NCBI GenBank assembly: GCA_965247665.1 | Contig: CBDFHH010000005.1 | Location: 620,001 to 684,000, forward strand | DNA from: CAUZWH01 sp965247665 | Lineage (GTDB): Bacteria; Pseudomonadota; Alphaproteobacteria; SHVV01 | Length of the DNA: 64,000 bases | Reading direction: 5' to 3' | Shown here: piece by piece, positions 17,003 through 24,827 of the stretch | Numbering within the stretch: the stretch's first letter is position 1 | How the letters are laid out: the number at the start of each line of letters is the position of its first letter | Notes under the pieces: model-generated | What the model saw: only the letters and a program-made list of their open reading frames with translations | Database searches by the model: none | What the model was told of the DNA's origin: nothing | Program-made: the position numbers and the translations under genes

Positions 17003-18289
17003 TCAGCCGAACATGTCTCCAGAAATCGCGGCGTACCAGCCGAGCGATTCCTCATAGGTCGCCTTGCGGACCTCCACGCTCTCGCCGGTCTGGGAAATGA
17101 AGCCGTCGGTCTTGGCGATCTTCTCGTCGGTTGCCTTGTAGGAAGCACCGACCTTGACGCCGTCATCGGTGCCGATAAGCGACCAGCAAGTGTTGGAAAA
17201 CCGCGCGGGAAACACCGTTGAGCCGGTGAGCGCCCCGCGCACCGCCATGGCGCAGACCTTCGCTTGACTGTTGGCCGAGAAGCCCGATTTGGGCATATCA
17301 CCCTGCTGCGAGGCGTCGCCGAGCACATGGATATTCGCGTCCGCCCGGCTCTGCATGGTGTGCGGGACGACCGGCACCCAGCCGGCCTCGTTGGTGACTT
17401 CCGCGAGCGCCGCGATGCGCCCCGCCTGCTGTGCGGGGATGACATTGCACACATCCACCTTCATCGCCTCGCCGTCGACCACCACTTCCATAGCGGCGGG
17501 CCGCACTTCGACGCGGTCGCCCCCGAAATCCGGGCCGATGCGCTCGATCATGCCGGAGTAATGGCGCTGCCAGCCATCTTCGAACAGTGCTTGCTTGGAG
17601 AATTTCGCCTTCGGATCGACGATGACGATCTTGGCCGTCGGATTGGACTGCTTCAGGAAATGGGCAACCATCGAGATCCGCTCGTAGGGCCCCGGCGGGC
17701 ACCGGAACGGGTTCGGCGGTGCCACCATGCAATAGACGCCGCCGTGCGGCATGGCTTCGATGTGCGCCTTGAGAAGCTGGGTTTGCGAGCCGGCCTTGTA
17801 GGCGTGCGGCATGCGGTTCTGCTGCGACACGTCCCATCCCGGAACGGATTCAGGCCGGAAGTCGATGCCCGGCGACAGAACGAGGCGGTCGTAGGCGAGG
17901 CTGGCTCCGCCCGCGAGCCCCACGCTCCGCTTTTCGCGATCGATCGAGACCGCCCAGTCGTGCACGACGTTGATGCCGTGATTCGCGGCGAGGGCTCCAT
18001 AGCTGTGGCCGATCGAAGCGAAGTCGCGGAAGCCACCGATATAGAGGTTGGAGAAGAAGCAGCTATAGTAGGCCCGGGTCGGCTCCACGAGCGTCACATC
18101 CACAGCACCCTTGGAATCTTTGGCGATGTAGCGCGCCGCCGTTGCGCCGCCGGCGCCGCCGCCCACGACCACAACACGCGGGCGGCCCTGCGCGACCACG
18201 GCCGGAGCCGACAATGCCGTCGACGCCGCCACCGCCGATGCGAGGAACCGGCGCCGGCTCAGGCGGCTGCTTCCGTTGCGTTGGTTCAT
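17003..18289 (-). CDS. fccB: Flavocytochrome c sulfide dehydrogenase, flavoprotein subunit (FccB/SoxF)
   Basis: A roughly 428-residue periplasmic FAD protein. A twin-arginine signal (SRRRFLASAVAAS) lies near the N-terminus, followed by the FAD motif VVVVGGGAGG. The cysteines expected for flavin attachment and the redox disulfide appear in YYSCFFSN, PFRCPPGPYE and FSNTCWS. It oxidises sulfide or sulfane sulfur and passes electrons to the paired cytochrome. ATG 18289 has GGGGG upstream; an in-frame GTG at 18310 overlaps the cytochrome stop. It is the last gene of the soxY-soxZ-cytochrome operon. Confidence 0.92.
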   Translation of the reverse strand: MNQRNGSSRLSRRRFLASAVAASTALSAPAVVAQGRPRVVVVGGGAGGATAARYIAKDSKGAVDVTLVEPTRAYYSCFFSNLYIGGFRDFASIGHSYGALAANHGINVVHDWAVSIDREKRSVGLAGGASLAYDRLVLSPGIDFRPESVPGWDVSQQNRMPHAYKAGSQTQLLKAHIEAMPHGGVYCMVAPPNPFRCPPGPYERISMVAHFLKQSNPTAKIVIVDPKAKFSKQALFEDGWQRHYSGMIERIGPDFGGDRVEVRPAAMEVVVDGEAMKVDVCNVIPAQQAGRIAALAEVTNEAGWVPVVPHTMQSRADANIHVLGDASQQGDMPKSGFSANSQAKVCAMAVRGALTGSTVFPARFSNTCWSLIGTDDGVKVGASYKATDEKIAKTDGFISQTGESVEVRKATYEESLGWYAAISGDMFG

Positions 18290-18306
18290 AGCCCGTACCC
18301 CCTGGT

Positions 18307-19044
18307 TCACGGTTCGTCTTCGGCCCTGCCGAAATGCGCGGCAAGGGCGGCGATCTCCTCGTCCGAGAGGCGCCCGGCCACAAGCTGCATGGCCGGGTGC
18401 ACCCTCTTTCCGAACTTGTAGGCCTGCAAGGCTATCACAAAGTCATCGGGTGGCCATCCAACTATCGAGGGTATGCCCTGGTCGGTCCCGTCGGCCCGGT
18501 GGCAGGTGATGCATTCGCCGGCGAGATAGGCGCCGTATTCGGGGTCCCCCTGAATGGCGAGGAGCTCAGGATCGAGGCCGTATTCCTCGGGTGTCGCGGT
18601 CGGCTCCGCCGGTGGAAGACCCGACCGGGCGCCGGAAAAGCCGCGCAACCATGCCAGGAGATCCGCCCTGTCGTCGGCCGCCGCCATGCCGGCGAAGCTC
18701 ATGCGTGTGCGCGGGACCAGGGCGCTGGGGCCGGAAAGGAACACATCCAGCGTCGTCCCGGTCCAGACCAGGCCGCCGGATCCGACAGTCTTCATCGCAG
18801 GAGAATAGCGAAAACCGCGGAGCGAGCCCGCGACGCGGCCGAAGACATCGTTGAGATGGGGCCCGATCCGATGCCCAGCGCCAGCGCCCACCTGGTGGCA
18901 GCGCTTGCATTGGCGGTAGAGCGCCTTGCCGCGCTCGGCATCGGCACACCATGCCGCGGCCGGGAGAACGACCATCAGCGCTGCAGCGACCAGCCCGGAA
19001 GCGACACACGCCGGAAGGCCGGCGGCCGGGCGTCGCTGTCGCAC
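18307..19044 (-). CDS. fccA: Diheme cytochrome c, FCSD partner (FccA-like)
   Basis: A protein of about 245 residues with a signal peptide (hydrophobic core ending PAAAWCADA) and two heme c sites, CKRCH and CITCH. It should be periplasmic and accept electrons from FccB. An upstream ATG (19104) would overlap soxZ by 53 bp and put 20 non-signal residues first, so GTG 19044, 7 bp after the soxZ stop, is preferred. The gene overlaps the possible GTG start of fccB by 4 bases. Confidence 0.88.
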   Translation of the reverse strand: MRQRRPAAGLPACVASGLVAAALMVVLPAAAWCADAERGKALYRQCKRCHQVGAGAGHRIGPHLNDVFGRVAGSLRGFRYSPAMKTVGSGGLVWTGTTLDVFLSGPSALVPRTRMSFAGMAAADDRADLLAWLRGFSGARSGLPPAEPTATPEEYGLDPELLAIQGDPEYGAYLAGECITCHRADGTDQGIPSIVGWPPDDFVIALQAYKFGKRVHPAMQLVAGRLSDEEIAALAAHFGRAEDEP

Positions 19045-19051
19045 GGCGGCC

Positions 19052-19378
19052 CTAGTCGAAGTTAATCCTTCGGCGAAGGCGGTATACCGAGGCGTCATCG
19101 TCAACCCATTCGAATTCCAGGCGGCCCGACTCCGAGACCGTCATCTCGAACTGAATGTAGGGATCGGCCGAGACCGCCGGTTCCAGATCGACGGAAATCA
19201 CCAGCTCGCCGTTGTAGTAGGCCGCGAAGCGGTTGATGATCCGGCGCGGCACCAGCTCTCCGTCGCGGCCGTGGCGCAGCCCGGTGTGCATCGGATGGGT
19301 GATGCGGGTCTTGACCGTGAAGGAGACACCCGCCGTTATCGACTTCGGTAGCCTTACGCGCGGCTTGGGTTTGGCCAT
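19052..19378 (-). CDS. soxZ: SoxZ, thiosulfate-oxidation carrier subunit
   Basis: A 108-residue protein with the SoxZ fold: RVRLPKSITAG at the start, KTRITHPMHTGLR, and YNGELVISVDLEPAVSADP in the middle. SoxZ binds SoxY and presents its sulfur-carrying C-terminal cysteine to partner enzymes in the periplasm. GGGAGCGG precedes ATG 19378, 10 bp after soxY. No separate signal peptide is visible, as expected for SoxZ exported together with SoxY. Confidence 0.95.
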   Translation of the reverse strand: MAKPKPRVRLPKSITAGVSFTVKTRITHPMHTGLRHGRDGELVPRRIINRFAAYYNGELVISVDLEPAVSADPYIQFEMTVSESGRLEFEWVDDDASVYRLRRRINFD

Positions 19379-19388
19379 GTTCCGCTCC

Positions 19389-19808
19389 CTACCCGCAGCC
19401 GCCGACCGTCACCGCGACCGACCGGGAGGTCTGGCGGAACGTGCCGTCCGCCATCTCCGCCACCGCGATCACATTCTGGCTCTCGGCCAGCCGGATGCGA
19501 ATCCCGGCCGCGGGCGGCACCAGCCTTCCGAACGCGAATACGGCGACGCCCGGATTCGGGTTTCCGTCGGCGAACAGGGCGATGCGCCTGGCGCCCTCCG
19601 CAGCGACGCGAACCGGCACAGCACCGCCGTTTTCGGCGATCTCCGGCACCACCACCAGCACGCCGCCATCCCGGGGCCGCATACCCCCGGTAAACGCCGT
19701 GATGGCCTGTGAGACGCCGTTGGGCCCCCCGGCGGCAGCGGCGGGGAACAGCACCGCCGCTGCCGCGGCGCTCCCCAACCGCAATACATCCCTACGTGTC
19801 GGAGCCAC
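19389..19808 (-). CDS. soxY: SoxY, sulfur carrier protein
   Basis: A 139-residue protein starting at GTG 19808 behind GGAGGA. It carries a twin-arginine signal (TRRDVLRLGSAAAAA) and ends with VGGCG, the mobile C-terminal arm whose cysteine holds sulfur intermediates; the common form has one more Gly. SoxYZ normally cycles among SoxXA, SoxB and SoxCD, none of which is in this window. Here the downstream partners are a diheme cytochrome and FCSD. Confidence 0.95.
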   Translation of the reverse strand: MAPTRRDVLRLGSAAAAAVLFPAAAAGGPNGVSQAITAFTGGMRPRDGGVLVVVPEIAENGGAVPVRVAAEGARRIALFADGNPNPGVAVFAFGRLVPPAAGIRIRLAESQNVIAVAEMADGTFRQTSRSVAVTVGGCG

Positions 19809-19867
19809 TGTCCATCCTCCTCCGGCCCTGGGGCTGCCTCGGTGATCTCCCCTCTCGCCCACCCACC

Positions 19868-19957
19868 CTACTCGGGCTTGTAGGCGATCACCTTGATCTC
19901 GATCAGGATATAGGGATGCGGCAGTCGATGCACGGCAACAGTCGTGCGCGCCGGTTG
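19868..19957 (-). pseudogene. RidA (2-aminomuconate-deaminase-like) C-terminal remnant
   Basis: The last 29 codons of a RidA protein survive here, ending LIEIKVIAYKPE and a stop at 19868. The DNA matches the 3' end of the intact gene at 28658-29068 with roughly nine differences over 87 positions by eye. Nothing upstream of this tail is recognisable in the same frame. It is a decayed duplicate, not a functional gene. Confidence 0.8.
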
Positions 19958-19991
19958 CCGGCCAGCGTCTTGCTTCCCACCGCCGGCCCCT

Positions 19992-20057
19992 TCATCCTAT
20001 CTTGTGGAAGCGGGATTCCATCTCGATGCTGGTGGCGAGCGGCGCAACGACACCGCA
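19992..20057 (-). pseudogene. Second RidA C-terminal remnant
   Basis: About 21 codons read CGVVAPLATSIEMESRF and end at 19992. They correspond to the C-terminus of the intact RidA gene at 29089-29478, whose end reads GVVALPLGASVEIEFRF. It precedes the other RidA remnant in transcription order, the same order as in the intact pair, so both came from one duplicated block. Confidence 0.7.
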
Positions 20058-20058
20058 A

Positions 20059-23000
20059 TCATCGCCCCCTCTCACCCATCTGGCGCAGGATTGCGGTGAG
20101 CAGCGCGCTGTTCGGGTCGGCATACTCTTCAAGGACTGTGAAATGGTTGCGTCCCGGTAGCTCGACAAATCTGCCGTCGAGCCCGTTGGCGTTCCACGCC
20201 GCGAGAAACTCTTGGGACTGACGATGGAACTCCTCCGATTCATCGCCCCCCACCGTCACCAACAAAGGGCCGGCGCGTTCGGGAATGTGGTTGATCGGGC
20301 TCATACGATCGACCTCCTCCGCGGTCAATCCGAGCTTTGGTTGCAGCCAGGAGTGCGGGAACGGTGCCAGGTCAAACAGACCGCTAATCGCACAGCCGCC
20401 TTTGACGACATCGGCCGGCAATCCGTATTCGCCCCGCCAATCGGTCGCCATCAACATCGCGGTGAGATGGCCGCCAGAGGAGTGGCCCGACACGTAAATT
20501 CGCTCACGGTTACCGCCAAAGCCGGCGGCGTTGCGGTAGAGCCACGCCACCGCCGCGCGATTCTGCCGCGCGATCTCGGTGATCGTCACTTTCGGGCATA
20601 GTGCGTAGTTGACGATCGCGACCGTCACTCCGGCTTTAACCAGCCCTTCCGCGACCAGGCTGAATTCCTTGCTCGACAGCGAATGCCAGTAGCCGCCATG
20701 GATAAACATGTGGATCGACGCGTCCGCGCGGTCCGCGCGATAGATGTCGACATGCTCCGACGCCGTTGGTCCGTAGGGCACGTCGAGCGTCGGATCGAGC
20801 TGGTCGCGTATGCGCTCGCTGTTCTCCAGGAAGTACTTTACATAGATGCCAAAATCGGGAACCGATCCCTCGACATCGTATTGCCGGTCGATTTCGGCCT
20901 GCGTCGCGAACCCGCGATAGAGCCGGCTCGGCGTTGCCGGCGCGGCAACTTCGGTTGCCGCGGCGGGCGCGGAGGGTTGCGGCGAAGGGGCGAGACCCGC
21001 GTGTCCGCCGCCGGTCGATTGCGATACCTGCTCGGCGGTCTGTTCCGATGCGCGCACCGACCAGTCGCGGCCATTGCCGCGCCGAGCCCAGGTCGCGGCC
21101 GACTTGCGCGCGCCGTTGGCCGATGCCTCGTCGAGGTGGAACGCCACCACCGCACCGCCGGACCCGTAGAGTGGCCCATAGGCGTGCACTTTGGCGCCGT
21201 GGTAGTTGTCGCCGATCGCGCCGAGCACGAATGCCAAGTGCTTGAACCCCATATCGACTTTCGCCGCTTCGGTGTAGCGACCGAGCTGTGCCTTGAGCTC
21301 GGTTACCTCGCCGCGTTCGAGCAGTGCCAGCATGCGGCGATTCCAGCGATCGTCCTCGACCTCGGCGATATGGTCGTCGGCAATGTCGATCTCGCGGCGG
21401 AACGTGCTACCGGACAGGCCGCCGACCCCCACCACGGCGACGCGACGTCCGTGGGCGATGGCCTGGTTCGCCGCCATCTCGCCGAGCCGGTAAGTGGTGT
21501 CCCAATCGTGGTACAGGTTGTTGGCAGCAATCGCCAGCGGCAGCTTGCCGTCGGGGTTGAGCGAACTGCAGGCGACGATGGTGCCGGTGTCGATCGGGAA
21601 ACCGTCGTAGCCCACGCCTTTGGCGCGAACCCCGGCCAACTTACTGGCCGACACGCAGGCCTCGGCAAAGTCGACATCGATATCGATGTCGTATTCGAGA
21701 TCGCCATATTCGTACCAGTTCTCGTCGACATGAGTGCCGCGCAGCCGCGGCCGCGTTTGCCAAAGCTGATCGAGCACCGCTATCCACTGTGTCGAATAGA
21801 TCACGATCAGGTCGGGCTTGGTGGCACGCAGCGCCTGCCCGGCGGCGCGCATGCCGGCGACGAGTTCGGCCCACGGCGGATTGTCGGGTTTCAGCACCGG
21901 CAGCGGGTGGCCGGGAAGCAGGAATGCGGCGACCACGGCGGGCTGGCGTTGGCCGGCGCCGATGCGGAGCAGGCGGTACAGCCCGCTCAGGCCCAGGGCT
22001 TCGACCAGTTCGGTGCGGCCGCGCGTCGAATCGTCGAGGTGGCACAGCGCGCCCACGATACCCATCACCCCGCGCGGCAGGACGAAGATCAGCACGATGG
22101 CGGCGATCCCCAGCACCAGCAGCGGGTACTCGGTAACGCCGGAGAGCACCCGGTCGATGATCACGAATATCGCGGCGCCGATGATCGGTCCGGCCAGGGT
22201 GCCCATGCCGCCGGCGACCACGATGAACACGAAATAGGCCGACCAGAAGATCGTAAAGGCGGCCGGCGGGGTGATGATCACGGCATCGATATAGTAGAGC
22301 CCGGCCGCCAGCCCGGTCATCGTACCGGCGATGACAAAAACCAGCAGCTTGACCTTGCGGATATCTATGCCGACCGTGGTGGCGGCTTCTTCATCGTCCC
22401 GCACCGCGGTCAGAGCCAGCCCGTACCGGCCCGACAGGATGCGACGGACGACCCAGGTCGCGGCGACCAGCAGGATCAGCCCGGCGTAGTACATCTCGAT
22501 CTGGGTCACTTCGGTCTTGATCTGCATGCCGCCGCCGGCGCCGACCAGCTTCCACTCGTTGAAAATCGATCCCACTGCGGCGGCGATCAGCCAAGTTGCC
22601 ACCGCGAAATAGGCGCCCTGCAGCCGCAGCAGCGGCAGCGCGCCCAGGAAGATCAGCAGCAGGATTATCACCCGGCGCACATAGGTTTCGCCGATCACGT
22701 CGGCGTCGGGCCAATAAACGATCACGATCTCGTAGATGATCCACCCGGCGATCGCGATCGTCACCGGCCGCCACACCCGCAAGCCGATCAGCGATTCGCG
22801 CACCGGCACCGCCAGCAGGAACGCGAACACCCCTGCCACCGCGCCGCCCAGGATCAGCGCGACCCACACATCTACGCCGCCATAGAAATAGAGAATCGCC
22901 AGGGCGAAGCCTCCAACCCCGACATAGACCTGGTTGCCGAACGACAACAAACCGCAATAGCCCGCAAGCAGGTTCCAGGCATGGCCGAATGTCGCGAACA

Positions 23001-23142
23001 CGAAGAACGTGAAAACGAGATAGAGGAGGTAACTCTGCTCGGCGACGACCCACGGCAATCCGATGGCCGTCACCAGCAGGGCGGCCAACAACGCTCGCGC
23101 CGGCCAACCCCGCGACAGGGTGTTGAGCGTCTCGGCGATCAC
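20059..23142 (-). CDS. LivM permease / aminophenol-dioxygenase alpha-like / arylformamidase-like fusion
   Basis: A single 1027-codon frame from GTG 23142, which overlaps the livH stop (GTGA). Residues 1-365 form a LivM permease with about ten hydrophobic spans. Residues 403-670 are a LigB-fold protein closely resembling the alpha subunit at 26912-27724 (shared HVDENWYEYGDL and GFPIDTGTIVA-type segments) and, like it, lack the iron-ligand histidines. Residues 671-738 are a polar linker turning Pro/Ala-rich. Residues 739-1027 are an alpha/beta hydrolase of the arylformamidase type with HGGYW (815-819), nucleophile Ser888 in GHSSGG, and probable Asp967 and His1000. No convincing internal start precedes the hydrolase, so that fusion looks real. 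The LivM-to-alpha join could be read-through of a lost stop or use GTG at residue 403. Confidence 0.85.
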   Translation of the reverse strand: MIAETLNTLSRGWPARALLAALLVTAIGLPWVVAEQSYLLYLVFTFFVFATFGHAWNLLAGYCGLLSFGNQVYVGVGGFALAILYFYGGVDVWVALILGGAVAGVFAFLLAVPVRESLIGLRVWRPVTIAIAGWIIYEIVIVYWPDADVIGETYVRRVIILLLIFLGALPLLRLQGAYFAVATWLIAAAVGSIFNEWKLVGAGGGMQIKTEVTQIEMYYAGLILLVAATWVVRRILSGRYGLALTAVRDDEEAATTVGIDIRKVKLLVFVIAGTMTGLAAGLYYIDAVIITPPAAFTIFWSAYFVFIVVAGGMGTLAGPIIGAAIFVIIDRVLSGVTEYPLLVLGIAAIVLIFVLPRGVMGIVGALCHLDDSTRGRTELVEALGLSGLYRLLRIGAGQRQPAVVAAFLLPGHPLPVLKPDNPPWAELVAGMRAAGQALRATKPDLIVIYSTQWIAVLDQLWQTRPRLRGTHVDENWYEYGDLEYDIDIDVDFAEACVSASKLAGVRAKGVGYDGFPIDTGTIVACSSLNPDGKLPLAIAANNLYHDWDTTYRLGEMAANQAIAHGRRVAVVGVGGLSGSTFRREIDIADDHIAEVEDDRWNRRMLALLERGEVTELKAQLGRYTEAAKVDMGFKHLAFVLGAIGDNYHGAKVHAYGPLYGSGGAVVAFHLDEASANGARKSAATWARRGNGRDWSVRASEQTAEQVSQSTGGGHAGLAPSPQPSAPAAATEVAAPATPSRLYRGFATQAEIDRQYDVEGSVPDFGIYVKYFLENSERIRDQLDPTLDVPYGPTASEHVDIYRADRADASIHMFIHGGYWHSLSSKEFSLVAEGLVKAGVTVAIVNYALCPKVTITEIARQNRAAVAWLYRNAAGFGGNRERIYVSGHSSGGHLTAMLMATDWRGEYGLPADVVKGGCAISGLFDLAPFPHSWLQPKLGLTAEEVDRMSPINHIPERAGPLLVTVGGDESEEFHRQSQEFLAAWNANGLDGRFVELPGRNHFTVLEEYADPNSALLTAILRQMGERGR
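20941..20962. repeat. Perfect 9 bp inverted repeat inside the fusion linker
   Basis: CGCGGCAAC at 20941-20949 and GTTGCCGCG at 20954-20962 flank TTCG. It lies in the Pro/Ala-rich linker between the dioxygenase-like and hydrolase modules of the fusion gene. As plus-strand RNA it would be a UUCG tetraloop; as coding-strand RNA the loop is CGAA. It may be a fossil of an intergenic hairpin that became translated. Confidence 0.7.
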
Positions 23143-24059
23143 CGCGAAAGCAGTCCCTGCGGCCGTACGGCCAGCACGAAGAGAATCAGCATGTAGCCCG
23201 CGACCAGTTGCGCCGAGGGTCCGAAATAGGTGCCGGCGAGCACCTGGGTGATGCCGATCAGCACGCCGCCGACCAGTGCGCCGACCATCGAGCCGAGGCC
23301 GCCGACAATGACCACGCCAAACGCGATCAGCAGGAATTGCGGTCCGTCGAACGGCTGAAAGCTGCGTGACATGCCCACCGCGACGCCGGCCACGCCTGCC
23401 ACGGCCAGGGAGAGGCCGCTGGCGATCGCGTAGACGTCGCGCGTGCGAATACCCATCAGTGGAGCGATCTCGGAATCGTCGGAAGCTGCGCGGATCGCCC
23501 GTCCCATATGGGAGTGGCGCAAGAACAGATGGACGCTGACGAGTATGGCGATGGCGATGCAGAAGAAGATGAACCGCAGCGTCGAAACGGTGAGATCCTC
23601 GCTCAGCCGGATCGCCGAGTACGACAGCGTGTTTTTGATAACCGTCGCATTCGACGCGAAGATTCCCAGCAACGCGTGGGCGATGACGATCGACAGGCCA
23701 AACGTCACCAGGATCGGTGACATCAGGCCGTAGCGCTCCGACAGACCGCGCTCCTCCATGGCCTGCACCGAGACGTGCGCCAGAACGTAGCGCTGCAGCG
23801 CGTAGCCGATCGCAAACATCACCGGGATCACCACGATCAGCGTCGCAAAGGGCGGGAGGCCAACGAACTGGGTCAGCATGGCGGCGATGTAGGCGGCGAT
23901 GATCAGCAGGTCGCCGTGGGCCAAATTGACCAGTCGCATCACGCCGAACAGCAACGCCAGCCCGAGGCTGATGATCGCGTAGTAGCCGCCGAGCATCGTT
24001 CCCGACAGGATGCCGTTGGCGATGTCGATCAGCCCCCAATAGAGATCTTCATCGGTCAT
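23139..24059 (-). CDS. livH: Branched-chain-type ABC transporter permease LivH
   Basis: A 306-residue membrane permease with the LivH features NGILSGTMLGGYYAIISLGL and MRLVNLAHGDLLIIAAYI, and about eight hydrophobic spans. It would pair with the LivM part of the downstream fusion protein, whose GTG start overlaps this gene's stop. GGAGCGG precedes ATG 24059, 3 bp after livF. It is distinct from the livH at 5225, showing that the window has two separate Liv systems. Confidence 0.93.
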   Translation of the reverse strand: MTDEDLYWGLIDIANGILSGTMLGGYYAIISLGLALLFGVMRLVNLAHGDLLIIAAYIAAMLTQFVGLPPFATLIVVIPVMFAIGYALQRYVLAHVSVQAMEERGLSERYGLMSPILVTFGLSIVIAHALLGIFASNATVIKNTLSYSAIRLSEDLTVSTLRFIFFCIAIAILVSVHLFLRHSHMGRAIRAASDDSEIAPLMGIRTRDVYAIASGLSLAVAGVAGVAVGMSRSFQPFDGPQFLLIAFGVVIVGGLGSMVGALVGGVLIGITQVLAGTYFGPSAQLVAGYMLILFVLAVRPQGLLSR

Positions 24060-24062
24060 CGT

Positions 24063-24827
24063 CTATCCGCTCCCGACGTCGGATCCGAAGTAGGCAGCGG
24101 TTACCTCTTCTTCGCCGAGAGCTTGCGGCGACCCCTCAAGCACGAGCCTCCCTTCGAGCATGACGAACACGTGCCCGGCCACCGACAGCGCCCGTTTCAT
24201 GTCCTGTTCGATGATGATTGCCGTTAGTCCGCGCTCGTGAATCGCCTGCACCCGCTCGTAGATGTCGTCGACCACCACCGGCGCTAGTCCCAACGACAGC
24301 TCGTCGAACAAGATCAGCTCCGGATCCGACATCAGCGCCCGGCCGATGGCGACCATCTGCTGCTCGCCGCCCGACATCTGCGAAACAACCTGCTCGCGCC
24401 GTTCCGCGAGGATCGGAAACAGTTCGAACATGTCGTCCAGCAGTTCATTGGCACGTTTGCGGCAACGCTTGATGTAAGCGCCGGCCAGCAGGTTCTCCTC
24501 GACCGTGAGACGCGGGAACAGGCGTCGACCCTCGGGCACCAACGTCACCCCGGCGTTGACGATCCGTTCGGTCTCCATGGTGTCGATACGGCGACCGCGA
24601 AACTCGATACGACCGGTCACGTGGGCTGCCTGCCCGCGGCGCATCATGCCGACGATCGACTTCAGCAGTGTCGATTTGCCGGCGCCGTTGGCGCCGATGA
24701 TTGAGTAGATCTCGCCGCGCTGGACTTCGAAGGTTATGTTGTTGAGTGCGCGGAGCTCGCCGTAATAGGCCGAGAGCCCGGAAACGTTGAGGAGCGCGCC
24801 CTCGCCCTCAGGCGCCAAGATAGACAC
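24063..24827 (-). CDS. livF: ABC transporter ATP-binding protein LivF
   Basis: A 254-residue ATPase with Walker A GANGAGKST, signature MSGGEQQ, and Walker B LILFDELSLGLAP. LivF and LivG form the cytoplasmic motor of the transporter. GTG 24827, with GGAGG 7 bases upstream, is preferred over an in-frame start at 24881; it overlaps the livG end by 20 bp. The C-terminal FGSDVGSG is typical of the family's short tail. Confidence 0.94.
   Translation of the reverse strand: MSILAPEGEGALLNVSGLSAYYGELRALNNITFEVQRGEIYSIIGANGAGKSTLLKSIVGMMRRGQAAHVTGRIEFRGRRIDTMETERIVNAGVTLVPEGRRLFPRLTVEENLLAGAYIKRCRKRANELLDDMFELFPILAERREQVVSQMSGGEQQMVAIGRALMSDPELILFDELSLGLAPVVVDDIYERVQAIHERGLTAIIIEQDMKRALSVAGHVFVMLEGRLVLEGSPQALGEEEVTAAYFGSDVGSG

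Noticed and set aside
19045..19104. Upstream ATG for the diheme cytochrome
   Set aside because: It would overlap soxZ by 53 bp and precede the signal peptide with 20 unrelated residues; GTG 19044 fits better.
20683..23196. Long plus-strand frame (837 codons) opposite the fusion gene
   Set aside because: It is antisense to clearly homologous LivM, dioxygenase and hydrolase coding sequence and has the His/Arg/Asp-rich composition of a GC-rich shadow frame.
23143..24039. N-terminal 299-codon extension of the fusion frame
   Set aside because: It lies out of frame over livH, is Arg-rich and non-homologous; the GTG at 23142 overlapping the livH stop is the proper start.
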